NCBI GenBank assembly: GCA_964487395.1 | Contig: CAZAQH010000083.1 | Coordinates: 1-7,987 of the forward strand | Source: RGIG8767 sp964487395 | GTDB lineage: Bacteria > Bacillota > Clostridia > Lachnospirales > Lachnospiraceae | DNA: 7,987 nt | Reading direction: 5' to 3' | Shown here: positions 1 through 7,384 of the stretch, one piece after another | How the letters are laid out: each line of letters opens with the position of its first letter | How positions within the stretch are numbered: the first letter of the stretch is position 1 | The notes under the pieces: model-generated | Told to the model about the DNA's origin: nothing | Database searches by the model: none | Seen by the model: only the letters and a program-made list of their open reading frames with translations | Position numbers and translations under genes: made by a program

Positions 1-77
1 CTGAAAGAAAACCACTGGATTTTAATTTGAAATTGGTTAACTAAATGACATTGATCTTTATCCCCTTTTAGAAAGTG

Positions 78-302
78 TTACATTATTTTAAAATACCCGA
101 TACAAATTGCAATGGTTACAAGCGCAGAAAGAATGGTTTCATTCCATTCCCTGTGTGCAAAAGAGTAGAAAATCTTTACAACACCGGCAATGCATATGGC
201 ACCAATCATAATAGGACCAGTAAATAGACCTGCAATAAAGTAATATTCAAGTATTGCTAAAATAGCAATGATAATAAAGGTTACGTTGATAATTTTTTTC
301 AT
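78..302 (-). CDS. Small hydrophobic membrane protein, function unknown
   Basis: A 74-residue protein that I cannot assign to a family. It begins with a short basic stretch (MKK) and is hydrophobic almost throughout. Likely membrane segments are residues 5-25, about 28-48 and 56-73, with a short polar loop around residues 49-56 (HREWNE). The ATG start at 302 is supported by an AAAGGGG ribosome binding site at 313-319 and by a promoter-like sequence further upstream. It is divergent from the two EAL-domain genes, and the promoters of both units lie in the 303-473 gap. No conserved catalytic motif is visible. It could be a small accessory or stress-related membrane protein, but nothing here fixes a function. 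Confidence is for its being a real gene. Confidence 0.75.
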   Translation of the reverse strand: MKKIINVTFIIIAILAILEYYFIAGLFTGPIMIGAICIAGVVKIFYSFAHREWNETILSALVTIAICIGYFKIM

Positions 303-328
303 ATAATTTTAACCCCTTTCTCTTATTA

Positions 329-358
329 ATATTAACATGAGAGTGGGGTGTTATTCAA
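329..358 (-). promoter_or_regulatory. Probable sigma-A promoter of the small membrane protein gene
   Basis: On the minus strand a TTGAAT -35 hexamer (353-358) is followed after 18 nt by TAATAT (329-334), which is preceded by TGT, making an extended -10. The -10 matches the consensus at only four of six positions. The site lies 27 nt upstream of the start codon at 302, so the transcript leader would be short and carry the AAAGGGG ribosome binding site. Confidence 0.45.
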
Positions 359-390
359 CTAATTTAAAATCCCTTTATATGATGTTTACA

Positions 391-420
391 TTGACGAATG
401 GAGCAGTCAAAAAGTATAAT
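391..420 (+). promoter_or_regulatory. Strong sigma-A promoter of the tandem EAL operon
   Basis: TTGACG (391-396) and a perfect TATAAT (415-420) are separated by 18 nt, giving an expected start of transcription near 427 and a leader of about 47 nt before the ATG at 474. This is one of the clearest promoters in the window. No promoter-like sequence is evident in the 27-nt gap between the two EAL genes, so it probably drives both. Confidence 0.75.
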
Positions 421-455
421 ATAATTACATAAAGCAAGTATGTTGATGAACAGAG

Positions 456-465
456 AAAGTGGGGA
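456..465 (+). promoter_or_regulatory. Ribosome binding site that decides the start of the first EAL gene
   Basis: AAAGTGGGGA ends 8 nt before the ATG at 474. An in-frame GTG at 459 lies inside this element and has no good ribosome binding site of its own. The N-terminus obtained from the ATG at 474 also aligns end to end with that of the paralogue at 2373. Another ATG at 470 is in a different frame and reaches a stop at 497-499. Confidence 0.6.
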
Positions 466-473
466 CACCATGG

Positions 474-2345
474 ATGGTTACATACAATATTTGCTATGAC
501 GTGGCATCATTTGTCATGCTGTTTGTAATAATCATACTTTTCTTAATCAGGCGAGAAGTTTTAAATTATCAGAATCGCTTGTTTCTCATGCTGATACTTT
601 GTGCATTTTTTGGAACTATGGCAGATATAATTGAACTTTCATTTATAAGTGCCGGTTCATCTATTCCGATTTGGATGAAATACATATCGTCGGGTGCTTG
701 TTTTGTGATTCAAAGTATGGAAGCACTTCTTGCTTTATTTTATTTTCTGGGGATTACCAATTCATGGTGGAAAATCAAAAAACGTGTAAAAATTGCATTA
801 GCAGTTCCTTATGTTATTATTGTTTTTCTTGTCGTAACATCGTTCTCAACACATCTTATATATTACTATGATAAAGCAGGTAATTATTGCAGAGGCAGTG
901 CATGTATGATTGCGTATATACTTGCTCTTTTTTATTTAATAATTGCTACGGTATATATATTTTATTTACGAAGATTTCTTTCAAGAGATACTCAGTTCTT
1001 ATTAATATTACTGACAGCAATTGCTGCAACAGGAGCAATCATTCAGTTGATGGTTCCGGGACTTGTTACGCAGATGTTTGCGACAATGCTGTGTATTTAT
1101 ATTATCTTTTTTACCCTTCAAAATCCATTTTTAGCAATTGATAATTATCTTCGTGTTTATAATCGCAGTTCATTCGTTAAGATGGCTTCGATGAACTTCA
1201 CTATTAACAAGAAAATGTCTATTGTTTTACTGGCTATAGATGACTATTCATTTTTACAGAGCAGTTTTGGTGTAGAGCAAATGAGAGAACTTCAGAGCAA
1301 AATTGCCAAAGAACTAAAGAATTTGGATCGTAATGTTTTGATATATCATATTAGTGATGCATGTTTTGCCATGGTTTTAAATGACAGTTATCAAGAACAA
1401 AAATTGAATGAACTTCTTGACAGAGTGGAAGCCATATTTGAGACACCGTGGGAAATCGGAGAAATATCGACAATGCTGACAGTACATTTATGTAAGATTA
1501 ATTGTCCGAAAGATACAGGAAGTGTAGAAGGAATTTTTGAAATTGTCGCATATTTATTAGAGCATAAGCAGACGGAAAAAAGAATCGGTGTTGGTCAGAT
1601 GGATATTAGAGGGCGTAACCATCAACGTAAAAAAGAGCAGATAGTAAAAGAGGCAATTGACGAATCAAAGTATGAGATTTGTTACAGAGGTTTACATTCC
1701 CTTATGATGGATAAAACCAACAGCGCCGAGTTATCCCTGCGAATTGCAGATGGTGAAAATGGATATTTATATTCCGGTGACTGCAAGGAGTTATTAGAAA
1801 AGACGGGATTAATATACGAAGCAGGGTGTATTTTGTTTCGGGAAGCCTGTATTTTTATAAGAGACAAAAAGAAAAACGGCGAAGCAATTGAAAGTGTAGA
1901 AATAGGGATATCCATATTCCTCTGTATGCAAGAGGAATATCTAAATGAAATATCAAGACTTATGAAAGAATATAAAATTAAACCAGGAACAATACGACTG
2001 AAAATTAACGAAAGTGAAGCAATAGAGTCCGTTAAGCAGCTCCAGAAAATGATGACAATATTTTCAGAAGCGGGAATATGGTTTTCACTGGATGGTTATG
2101 GAACAGGATATTCTAATATCTCTTATATTTATGAACTTCCATTTTCGCATATTGAGATGGAGGGAGAAGTATTTAGAGCAGCGTTGACAGACAACAAGGC
2201 AATGGAGATATTAAAAAATTCTATCCATATGCTTCATGAACTTGATATGCAGATGGTTATTTGTGATGTATTGCCGTTAGAACAACAGGAACTTTTAAAA
2301 AATATTGGATGTGATTATGTAGTAAGTTCATATATGCCTATATAG
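474..2345 (+). CDS. 7TM protein with degenerate GGDEF and degenerate EAL domains
   Basis: A 623-residue integral membrane protein. Seven predicted membrane helices fill about residues 5-220. A GGDEF-fold region follows from about 225 (it opens with YLRVYNRSSF, like the family's LTGLYNRRAF), but its GGDEF position reads SDACF (294-298), so it should not make c-di-GMP. The EAL region (about 400-623) keeps E419 of the EAL signature, E513 and D540 of the loop DGYGTGYSN. Against the adjacent active paralogue it has lost the metal and catalytic ligands: Asn to G478, Glu to K510, second Asp of the DD pair to G541, Lys to E561, Glu of EGVE to C597, and Gln of QGY to V617. It should therefore not hydrolyse c-di-GMP. 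It is first in a two-gene operon with the active paralogue, 27 nt upstream. It may serve as a receptor, heterodimer partner or regulator of that enzyme; this role is inference. Confidence 0.9.
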   Translation: MVTYNICYDVASFVMLFVIIILFLIRREVLNYQNRLFLMLILCAFFGTMADIIELSFISAGSSIPIWMKYISSGACFVIQSMEALLALFYFLGITNSWWKIKKRVKIALAVPYVIIVFLVVTSFSTHLIYYYDKAGNYCRGSACMIAYILALFYLIIATVYIFYLRRFLSRDTQFLLILLTAIAATGAIIQLMVPGLVTQMFATMLCIYIIFFTLQNPFLAIDNYLRVYNRSSFVKMASMNFTINKKMSIVLLAIDDYSFLQSSFGVEQMRELQSKIAKELKNLDRNVLIYHISDACFAMVLNDSYQEQKLNELLDRVEAIFETPWEIGEISTMLTVHLCKINCPKDTGSVEGIFEIVAYLLEHKQTEKRIGVGQMDIRGRNHQRKKEQIVKEAIDESKYEICYRGLHSLMMDKTNSAELSLRIADGENGYLYSGDCKELLEKTGLIYEAGCILFREACIFIRDKKKNGEAIESVEIGISIFLCMQEEYLNEISRLMKEYKIKPGTIRLKINESEAIESVKQLQKMMTIFSEAGIWFSLDGYGTGYSNISYIYELPFSHIEMEGEVFRAALTDNKAMEILKNSIHMLHELDMQMVICDVLPLEQQELLKNIGCDYVVSSYMPI

Positions 2346-2372
2346 TGATTACCGGAAAGGAGGAGTAGACAA

Positions 2373-4289
2373 ATGCATTATATTTTGAGTTTTGATGTTG
2401 CCGCAGTTTTTATTTTTATTGTAATTGCAATTCTTTTTTATACAAAGAAAAAATCTCCTTACCGGTATAATTTTGTATTTGGTATTCTTCTTGTGGTATG
2501 CCTTTTGACGGCAGTATTTGATATATTAGGCGGTACAGTAATTACTAACAGAGATATTTTTCCTCTTTGGTTTTCCTATATTATTAATGTTATTTATGCA
2601 CTTTTGCAAAATGCAGCAGCACCTGTTTATGCATGGTATATTGTTGCACTCATTCGTTCGGGAAGGCTTACCAGACCTGTATATATGTTAATGTTGATTA
2701 TTCCATATTTTATAGAGATGATATTAATAATCACCACACCATTTACGCACTTGGTCTTTTATTACAATCAGGATGATGTTTATCTGCATGGTCCGTTTTT
2801 CACACTTATTTATATGTTTGCACTGTTTTATTTTTTGTTTGGATTTTATCTATTACATAAATACAGTAAGGGACTTTCGTTTGATAAAAGGCTGGCACTC
2901 TATTCTTTTTTGCCGGTAGTAGGAGGAGCGGTAGTTTTTCAAATATTAAATCCGGCTTATCTTGTTCAGATTTTCTGTATGTCTATCAGTATCACCCTTT
3001 TACTGTTTAGCGTACAAAATGCAGAAGAACTTTTAGACAGCATGACAGGAGCATTTAGGGCGGATGCCTTTGGCACAGCAGTTGAAGGAGATTTAGCGAC
3101 CAAACAGAAGTTTATGTTTTTATCAGTAGAAATCAGCAATTTTGATATGATCGAAAAGAATGTAGGATTAGAAAAGATGACTATTATTTTAAGGCACATT
3201 GTCAAATATTTGAATAGTGTCAGTTCAAAGGGAATGGTAGGCAGATTAAAAGAAAATATTTTTGGTATCAAAATGCCAGATATGTCACGCAAAGAACTTG
3301 AAACGATTGTGGATAAACTTACGAAACGTTTTGCATATTCTTTTGATGATGACAAAACAGCGGATCATTATCAACTAAGAATTGCATGTATTGCCTGCCC
3401 GGATGAAGCACCTACAATGGGACGTATTATGGAAATTATTTCCTATGTGTCAGAAAATGGAAAAGACAATGTTATTTATTATGGAGAAGATGTCAATCAG
3501 GATGCATTAAATAAAAAGCATGAAATTCGAAGAGCCATAAGAGAAGCACTGAAAAAAAGAAACTTTGAAGTGTATTATCAGCCTATTTACAGTGTACAGC
3601 AAAAAAGGATATCTTCAGCAGAGGCATTAATACGATTACATGATGAACAAATGGGGTTCATTTCACCGGAAATTTTCATCCCGATAGCAGAACAGGAAGG
3701 ATATATTCTCGAAATCGGAAACTTTATGTTTGAATCGGTTTGCAGTTTTTATCAGGGAAAAAAGTTATGGGAACTTGGAATTGAATATATAGAGGTGAAT
3801 CTTTCGGTTGTAGAATGTATGCAACATGACCTGGCAGAAAGATTATTTGCAATTACAGAAAAATATAATTTATCACCGGATAAAATCAATCTGGAGATTA
3901 CAGAAACGGCCATGGCATCCTCCAATGATGTTCTTCGTAATACGATGATAAATTTAACAGAGAGAGGATTCACCTTTTCCATGGATGATTATGGGACGGG
4001 ATATTCTAATATTTCTTCGGCATATGATTTACCATTCCATTATATAAAGATAGATAAAAGTATCTTATGGACCTCAATGGAAAATGAAAAAGCCTATGCG
4101 GTTTTGAAAAACACCTTTTCCATGGCAAAGACAATAGAGAAAAAAATAATTATGGAAGGCGTTGAGACCAAGGAACATATTGAGAGACTATTAGAACTTG
4201 GATGTGATTATTTTCAGGGGTATTATTTCTCAAAGCCGATTCCGGGAGATGCATTTATTGAGTATCTTATTTCCATGCGTCAAGTGTAA
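2373..4289 (+). CDS. 7TM-GGDEF(degenerate)-EAL cyclic-di-GMP phosphodiesterase
   Basis: A 638-residue membrane-bound enzyme expected to hydrolyse c-di-GMP to pGpG in the cytoplasm. Seven membrane helices lie at roughly 5-23, 33-55, 66-92, 103-125, 139-160, 175-192 and 196-216. A GGDEF-fold domain (about 219-380) has KENIF (293-297) in place of GGDEF, so it is not a cyclase; in other family members such domains act as GTP sensors or structural modules. The EAL domain (about 393-638) is complete: YYQP (Q403), EAL (E417), N476 in VNLS, E508 and E511 in LEITET, D538-D539 in the DDYGTGYSN loop, K559 in KID, E595 in EGVE and Q615 in FQGYY. The ATG has an ideal AAAGGAGG (2356-2363) 9 nt upstream. 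It follows its inactive paralogue in one operon, and its last 23 bp overlap the converging sensor gene. No terminator is visible after it. The signal sensed by the 7TM part is unknown. Confidence 0.95.
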   Translation: MHYILSFDVAAVFIFIVIAILFYTKKKSPYRYNFVFGILLVVCLLTAVFDILGGTVITNRDIFPLWFSYIINVIYALLQNAAAPVYAWYIVALIRSGRLTRPVYMLMLIIPYFIEMILIITTPFTHLVFYYNQDDVYLHGPFFTLIYMFALFYFLFGFYLLHKYSKGLSFDKRLALYSFLPVVGGAVVFQILNPAYLVQIFCMSISITLLLFSVQNAEELLDSMTGAFRADAFGTAVEGDLATKQKFMFLSVEISNFDMIEKNVGLEKMTIILRHIVKYLNSVSSKGMVGRLKENIFGIKMPDMSRKELETIVDKLTKRFAYSFDDDKTADHYQLRIACIACPDEAPTMGRIMEIISYVSENGKDNVIYYGEDVNQDALNKKHEIRRAIREALKKRNFEVYYQPIYSVQQKRISSAEALIRLHDEQMGFISPEIFIPIAEQEGYILEIGNFMFESVCSFYQGKKLWELGIEYIEVNLSVVECMQHDLAERLFAITEKYNLSPDKINLEITETAMASSNDVLRNTMINLTERGFTFSMDDYGTGYSNISSAYDLPFHYIKIDKSILWTSMENEKAYAVLKNTFSMAKTIEKKIIMEGVETKEHIERLLELGCDYFQGYYFSKPIPGDAFIEYLISMRQV

Positions 4290-5480
4290 TATACACGTTT
4301 GATTCATTTTGAATGTCGTGGTATTGGATACTGCCATTATATTTTAGTGTTATGTCACGGATGAGTTGTGTGCCAGTTCCGTGATTCGTAATGTATCTTT
4401 TAGTAGTCAGTAAATCATTATTAAGAGATTTTGTGATAGACGCCTTTGTATTGCTTATATGTAAAATAAAGAAATTATCACGGCGTTCCATACTATATGA
4501 AATATGCTTCTCATTGGGGCATTGTCTGCATGCATCTATGGCATTGTTAAGAAGAGTAGAGAGTAGGCTTACCCAATCATAATTCGTCACCTGACTAGAG
4601 GACAATTCACACCAGACTTCATGTAAATCTATATTTTCCGATTTGCATGTGGTCTCTTTTTCTTCGAGCAGACAATCTACAATAGGAAGTCCGGTTCTGG
4701 TTTTATATGTTTCGTGTTCAAACAATTCACTTTGTAGGGTGTTGACTGCATCAACATTATCAACTAAATCATAACCAATTTTGCATAATTCTTCATGGAG
4801 TGCAAGCTGTTTTTGCTCTAAGAGATGATAGTACTCTTCATTTTCCTTTCTCTCATTCAACCATTTCTCGTGGATATGCACACCAAATACAATTAAGATA
4901 ACAATGATTGGAAGCGCAACCCAAGGGTTTTCCTCACATTTTATTGACTCAGTAAGTATATGTGTTCCGGCAAAGATGGATGCAGCCATATATGCAATAC
5001 GATTATTATGCTTTTTATACAGATTAATTAATATAAAGCATATAAAATAAGCCACTGTTATACAATACAGCAGGATAAAAATTGTAGATGGTGTTAAGTT
5101 CACTAACCATTGCTGCATGTCATCTGAATCATACCAGCGAAGGGAAGCAGCACTGAGAGTCATAACACCTGTGATGGCAGCCTGTAAGCAACCATCCAAA
5201 GCATATACAAATACAAAATTAATAAAGCCTTTTCCTTCAAAGAAATAATCAATGATAAGCCAGAATAATAGAATAAATATTAAGAATTCGGCACATTTTA
5301 TTTGAATGGACTCGATAGAAGATGAATTAATCCAAAAGATAGAATGTAAAAAGTAGAAAATGAAAAAATATACAAAGCCTCTTTTTTTATTTTTAATGGG
5401 AATTAGAAATTGTCGTATTAAGATGTAATGCCTATTGTTGTGATAAGCGCGACCAACAAGAATATGAATGTTCGCATCAT
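4267..5480 (-). pseudogene. Frameshifted AgrC/LytS-type GHKL sensor histidine kinase-like gene
   Basis: From 5535 down to the stop at 4267 one frame is open and encodes membrane segments followed by a GHKL ATPase region. That frame has no ATG, GTG or TTG before a TTG at 5199, which lies inside the membrane region and lacks a ribosome binding site. A good start, ATG at 5480 (AAAAGG at 5490-5495, 9-nt spacing, promoter just upstream), opens a hydrophobic N-terminus, MMRTFIFLLVALITTIGITS, that stops at 5418-5420 in the other frame. Joining both parts by a one-base shift near 5420-5430 gives a full-length sensor. Conserved parts are TGLPIVDCLLEEK after the dimerisation helix, the N box LLNNAIDAC (near 4519-4554) and the G box NHGTGTQLI (near 4366-4392). 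The family's HD-x-K-NH phosphoacceptor motif reads YDLVDN, with Tyr encoded at 4771-4773. No LytTR response regulator is seen nearby. Alternatives are a sequencing error or expression of a truncated ATPase. Confidence 0.7.
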
Positions 5481-5517
5481 AAACGGTTACCTTTTGTTCT
5501 TTCTCTAGTATTTTAGT

Positions 5518-5546
5518 ATTATAGCATTTACAGATTTAATCGTAAA
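5518..5546 (-). promoter_or_regulatory. Promoter of the GHKL sensor gene
   Basis: On the minus strand TTTACG (5541-5546) is followed after exactly 17 nt by a perfect TATAAT (5518-5523) preceded by TGC, an extended -10. The expected start of transcription is near 5511, about 30 nt before the ATG at 5480. Its position supports 5480 as the original start and rules out translation from anywhere upstream of about 5511. Confidence 0.7.
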
Positions 5547-5594
5547 CCAGAGAACGACAATTACATTTAAAAGTTCCTCTTTTTTGTGATAATA

Positions 5595-5603
5595 TGGTAA
5601 AAT
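5595..5603 (+). promoter_or_regulatory. Extended -10 promoter element of ptsI
   Basis: TGG followed by TAAAAT (5598-5603) is an extended -10 with five of six consensus matches. No good -35 is present at the right distance, which is common when an extended -10 exists. A second candidate, TGT plus GATAAT at 5585-5593, sits just upstream. Transcription would begin near 5610, so a GTG at 5614 would be practically leaderless, while the GTG at 5647 has room for its ribosome binding site. Confidence 0.5.
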
Positions 5604-5633
5604 ATATCAAGAAGTGAATTATCAACACACATC

Positions 5634-5639
5634 GGAGGA
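5634..5639 (+). promoter_or_regulatory. Ribosome binding site that decides the ptsI start
   Basis: GGAGGA ends 7 nt before the GTG at 5647. An in-frame GTG at 5614 would add 11 residues (MNYQHTSEDNT) that do not resemble enzyme I and would place this strong site inside the coding region. The shorter product begins MKKGYGKGVYAGVAYG, the expected start of enzyme I. Confidence 0.7.
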
Positions 5640-5646
5640 TAATACG

Positions 5647-7275
5647 GTGAAAAAGGGATATGGTAAGGGTGTATATGCAGGTGTGGCATATGGAAAATTA
5701 TTTTACATAGAAAGTATCTCGGAGGCAATTACACCAGGCAGTCTCAAAAGTATCAACGATAGAATATCAGATTATGAGGAAGCAAAGAAAAAAACGCTTG
5801 GTCAGTTGAATGATATTTTGGAAAAAATAGATTTCAATCAGAGTGCAGAGGAAAGAGCAATTATAGAAGGTCATATGATGATATTAAATGATGTTCTTTT
5901 TTTTAATGCTGTCCGAGAAAAAATTATGATTCAAAACATGGATACTGTATCAGCGGTAAAAATAACAGGCAAAGAATTTTCGGATAATCTTCACAATCTT
6001 GATGATAAATATATGAGGGAGAGGGCGGATGATATTGAAGATATCACAGAACGCCTGATAGATAATCTGCTGAATCGGGTGCAGATTATTCCAGAATTTA
6101 AGAAGCCAATGGTTATAGTTGCAGATAATCTTAATCCCAGTATTATGATGCAGTTAGATAAAGAAAAAATTCTTGGTATTATGATGAAAAGAGGGTCTGT
6201 TACTTCACATGCTGCAATTATTGCAAGAAGTCTGTGTATCCCGACAGTAGTGGGCTGCAATTTAGAAGTATCCAAAAAAGATGATGGAAATGATATTATT
6301 GTGAATGGAATTGATAGTGAATGTATTTTAGAACCATCCGAAGCAGATATCAGGGAAGCTGTCATTATCAAAGAGAAATATAAACAAAAGAAGGATTTAC
6401 TAATTGAATTAAAGGGAAAAGAAAATATTACGCTGGATGGTCATAAGATAGATGTGTTTGCCAATATTGAAAGTAATGAAGATATTGAAGATGCTTTGCT
6501 AAATGATGCCGGAGGAATTGGGCTTTTTAGAAGTGAATTTTTGTTTCTGGGAAGGAATGACTTCCCTACAGAAGAAGAACAGTTTTTAGCATACAAGAGC
6601 GTTGCAGAAAAAATGAAGGGTAAAAAAGTGATTATCCGAACTCTGGATATTGGTGCTGATAAAAAGGCTGGATATTTTGACATCGGGGAAGAAGATAATC
6701 CGGCAATGGGAATGCGAGCTATTCGTATTTGTCTGACAAGACCGGAAATATTCAAGATGCAGCTGCGTGCTATATATAGGGCATCTACTTATGGAAATGT
6801 AGCTATTATGTTTCCAATGATAATATCAGAAAAAGAAGTATTGAAGATTAAAAAAATTGCAAATGAGGTAAGAGACTCTTTAAAAGAAGAAGCGATACCA
6901 TATAATGAAGTAGAAATGGGAATCATGATTGAGACACCTGCTGCTGTTATGATTGCAGATATTCTGGCAGATATGGTAGATTTCTTTAGCGTGGGAACCA
7001 ACGACCTGACACAATATACACTCGCTATTGACAGGCAGAATGAAGCACTGACGAATTTTTATGATGCACATCATCCGGCAATATTAAAAATGCTTCGTAT
7101 GATAGCTGACAGTGCAAAGAAAAAGGGAATATGGGCAGGTATCTGTGGAGAGTTAGCAGCAGATAAAAGTCTGACCAAAGAAATTATTAAAATGGGATAT
7201 TCGGAACTGTCAGTAAGTTCAGGAAGTATTTTAGAACTGCGTAGTGAAATAAGAGGATTAACAATTGAAGAGTAA
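5647..7275 (+). CDS. ptsI: PTS enzyme I (phosphoenolpyruvate-protein phosphotransferase)
   Basis: A 542-residue cytoplasmic enzyme that takes phosphate from phosphoenolpyruvate and passes it through its own histidine to HPr, feeding sugar-specific PTS permeases. The N-terminal part (about 1-240) holds the swivelling phosphohistidine domain and the helical HPr-binding insert. The active His is H188 in SVTSHAAIIAR. The C-terminal PEP-binding barrel (about 250-538) has R295 in LFRSEF, IIRTLDIGADK, E429 in MIETPAA, D453 in GTNDLTQY and C500 in GICGELA. These correspond to E. coli H189, R296, E431, D455 and C502, nearly in register. The length is slightly below the usual 570-575 residues, mainly at the C-terminus, and no key residue is missing. 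It is transcribed alone and closed by a terminator; ptsH is not adjacent. It may be the housekeeping copy or a paralogue, which this window cannot decide. Confidence 0.95.
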   Translation: MKKGYGKGVYAGVAYGKLFYIESISEAITPGSLKSINDRISDYEEAKKKTLGQLNDILEKIDFNQSAEERAIIEGHMMILNDVLFFNAVREKIMIQNMDTVSAVKITGKEFSDNLHNLDDKYMRERADDIEDITERLIDNLLNRVQIIPEFKKPMVIVADNLNPSIMMQLDKEKILGIMMKRGSVTSHAAIIARSLCIPTVVGCNLEVSKKDDGNDIIVNGIDSECILEPSEADIREAVIIKEKYKQKKDLLIELKGKENITLDGHKIDVFANIESNEDIEDALLNDAGGIGLFRSEFLFLGRNDFPTEEEQFLAYKSVAEKMKGKKVIIRTLDIGADKKAGYFDIGEEDNPAMGMRAIRICLTRPEIFKMQLRAIYRASTYGNVAIMFPMIISEKEVLKIKKIANEVRDSLKEEAIPYNEVEMGIMIETPAAVMIADILADMVDFFSVGTNDLTQYTLAIDRQNEALTNFYDAHHPAILKMLRMIADSAKKKGIWAGICGELAADKSLTKEIIKMGYSELSVSSGSILELRSEIRGLTIEE

Positions 7276-7297
7276 GAGTATAATGTATGTTTTATAC

Positions 7298-7331
7298 ACT
7301 AAAAAAAGACCTGTTAAGGTCTTTTTTTAGT
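7298..7331. terminator. Bidirectional intrinsic terminator
   Basis: A perfect 14-bp inverted repeat, ACTAAAAAAAGACC and GGTCTTTTTTTAGT, flanks a 6-nt loop (TGTTAA). The A run on one side and T run on the other let it work on both strands. It ends the ptsI transcript 22 nt after the stop codon, and on the minus strand it would end any transcript coming from the XRE gene and the short ORF at 7385-7456. Confidence 0.9.
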
Positions 7332-7384
7332 CCAATAGACGCTGAGTTTTCCTGACGTCACTTGATTACATAGTTGTGTAATTA

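Noticed and set aside
37..70. AAAAGGGG followed by an ATG on the minus strand, downstream of the small membrane gene
   Set aside because: The frame stops after four codons (M-S-F-S), and no other start gives a coding frame before the window edge.
459..473. GTG at 459 as the start of the first EAL gene
   Set aside because: It overlaps the ribosome binding site for the ATG at 474 and has none of its own. The extra residues (MGTPW) have no counterpart in the paralogue.
446..499. 17-codon ORF (ATG 446) overlapping the start of the first EAL gene
   Set aside because: It has no ribosome binding site and is out of frame. It could be an attenuating upstream ORF, but nothing beyond its presence supports that.
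2966..3355. Long open frames antisense to the EAL and ptsI genes (for example 2966-3355, 5991-6371 and 6441-6755 on the minus strand)
   Set aside because: They are shadows of the well-supported genes on the other strand, without ribosome binding sites or recognisable protein features.
5197..5199. TTG at 5199 as the genuine start of the GHKL gene
   Set aside because: No ribosome binding site precedes it, it would cut through the membrane region, and membrane-like coding continues in frame for over 300 nt upstream, next to a good promoter and start in the other frame.
5470..5495. Possible catabolite-responsive (cre) element around AAACGGTTACC
   Set aside because: It matches the core CG and some flanking bases but misses several invariant consensus positions. 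It also lies at the sensor gene's start codon and not at the ptsI promoter.
5549..5580. Imperfect inverted repeat AGAGAAC...GTTCCTCT between the sensor and ptsI promoters
   Set aside because: The arms need a one-base bulge and are widely spaced. This is within what chance gives in AT-rich DNA.
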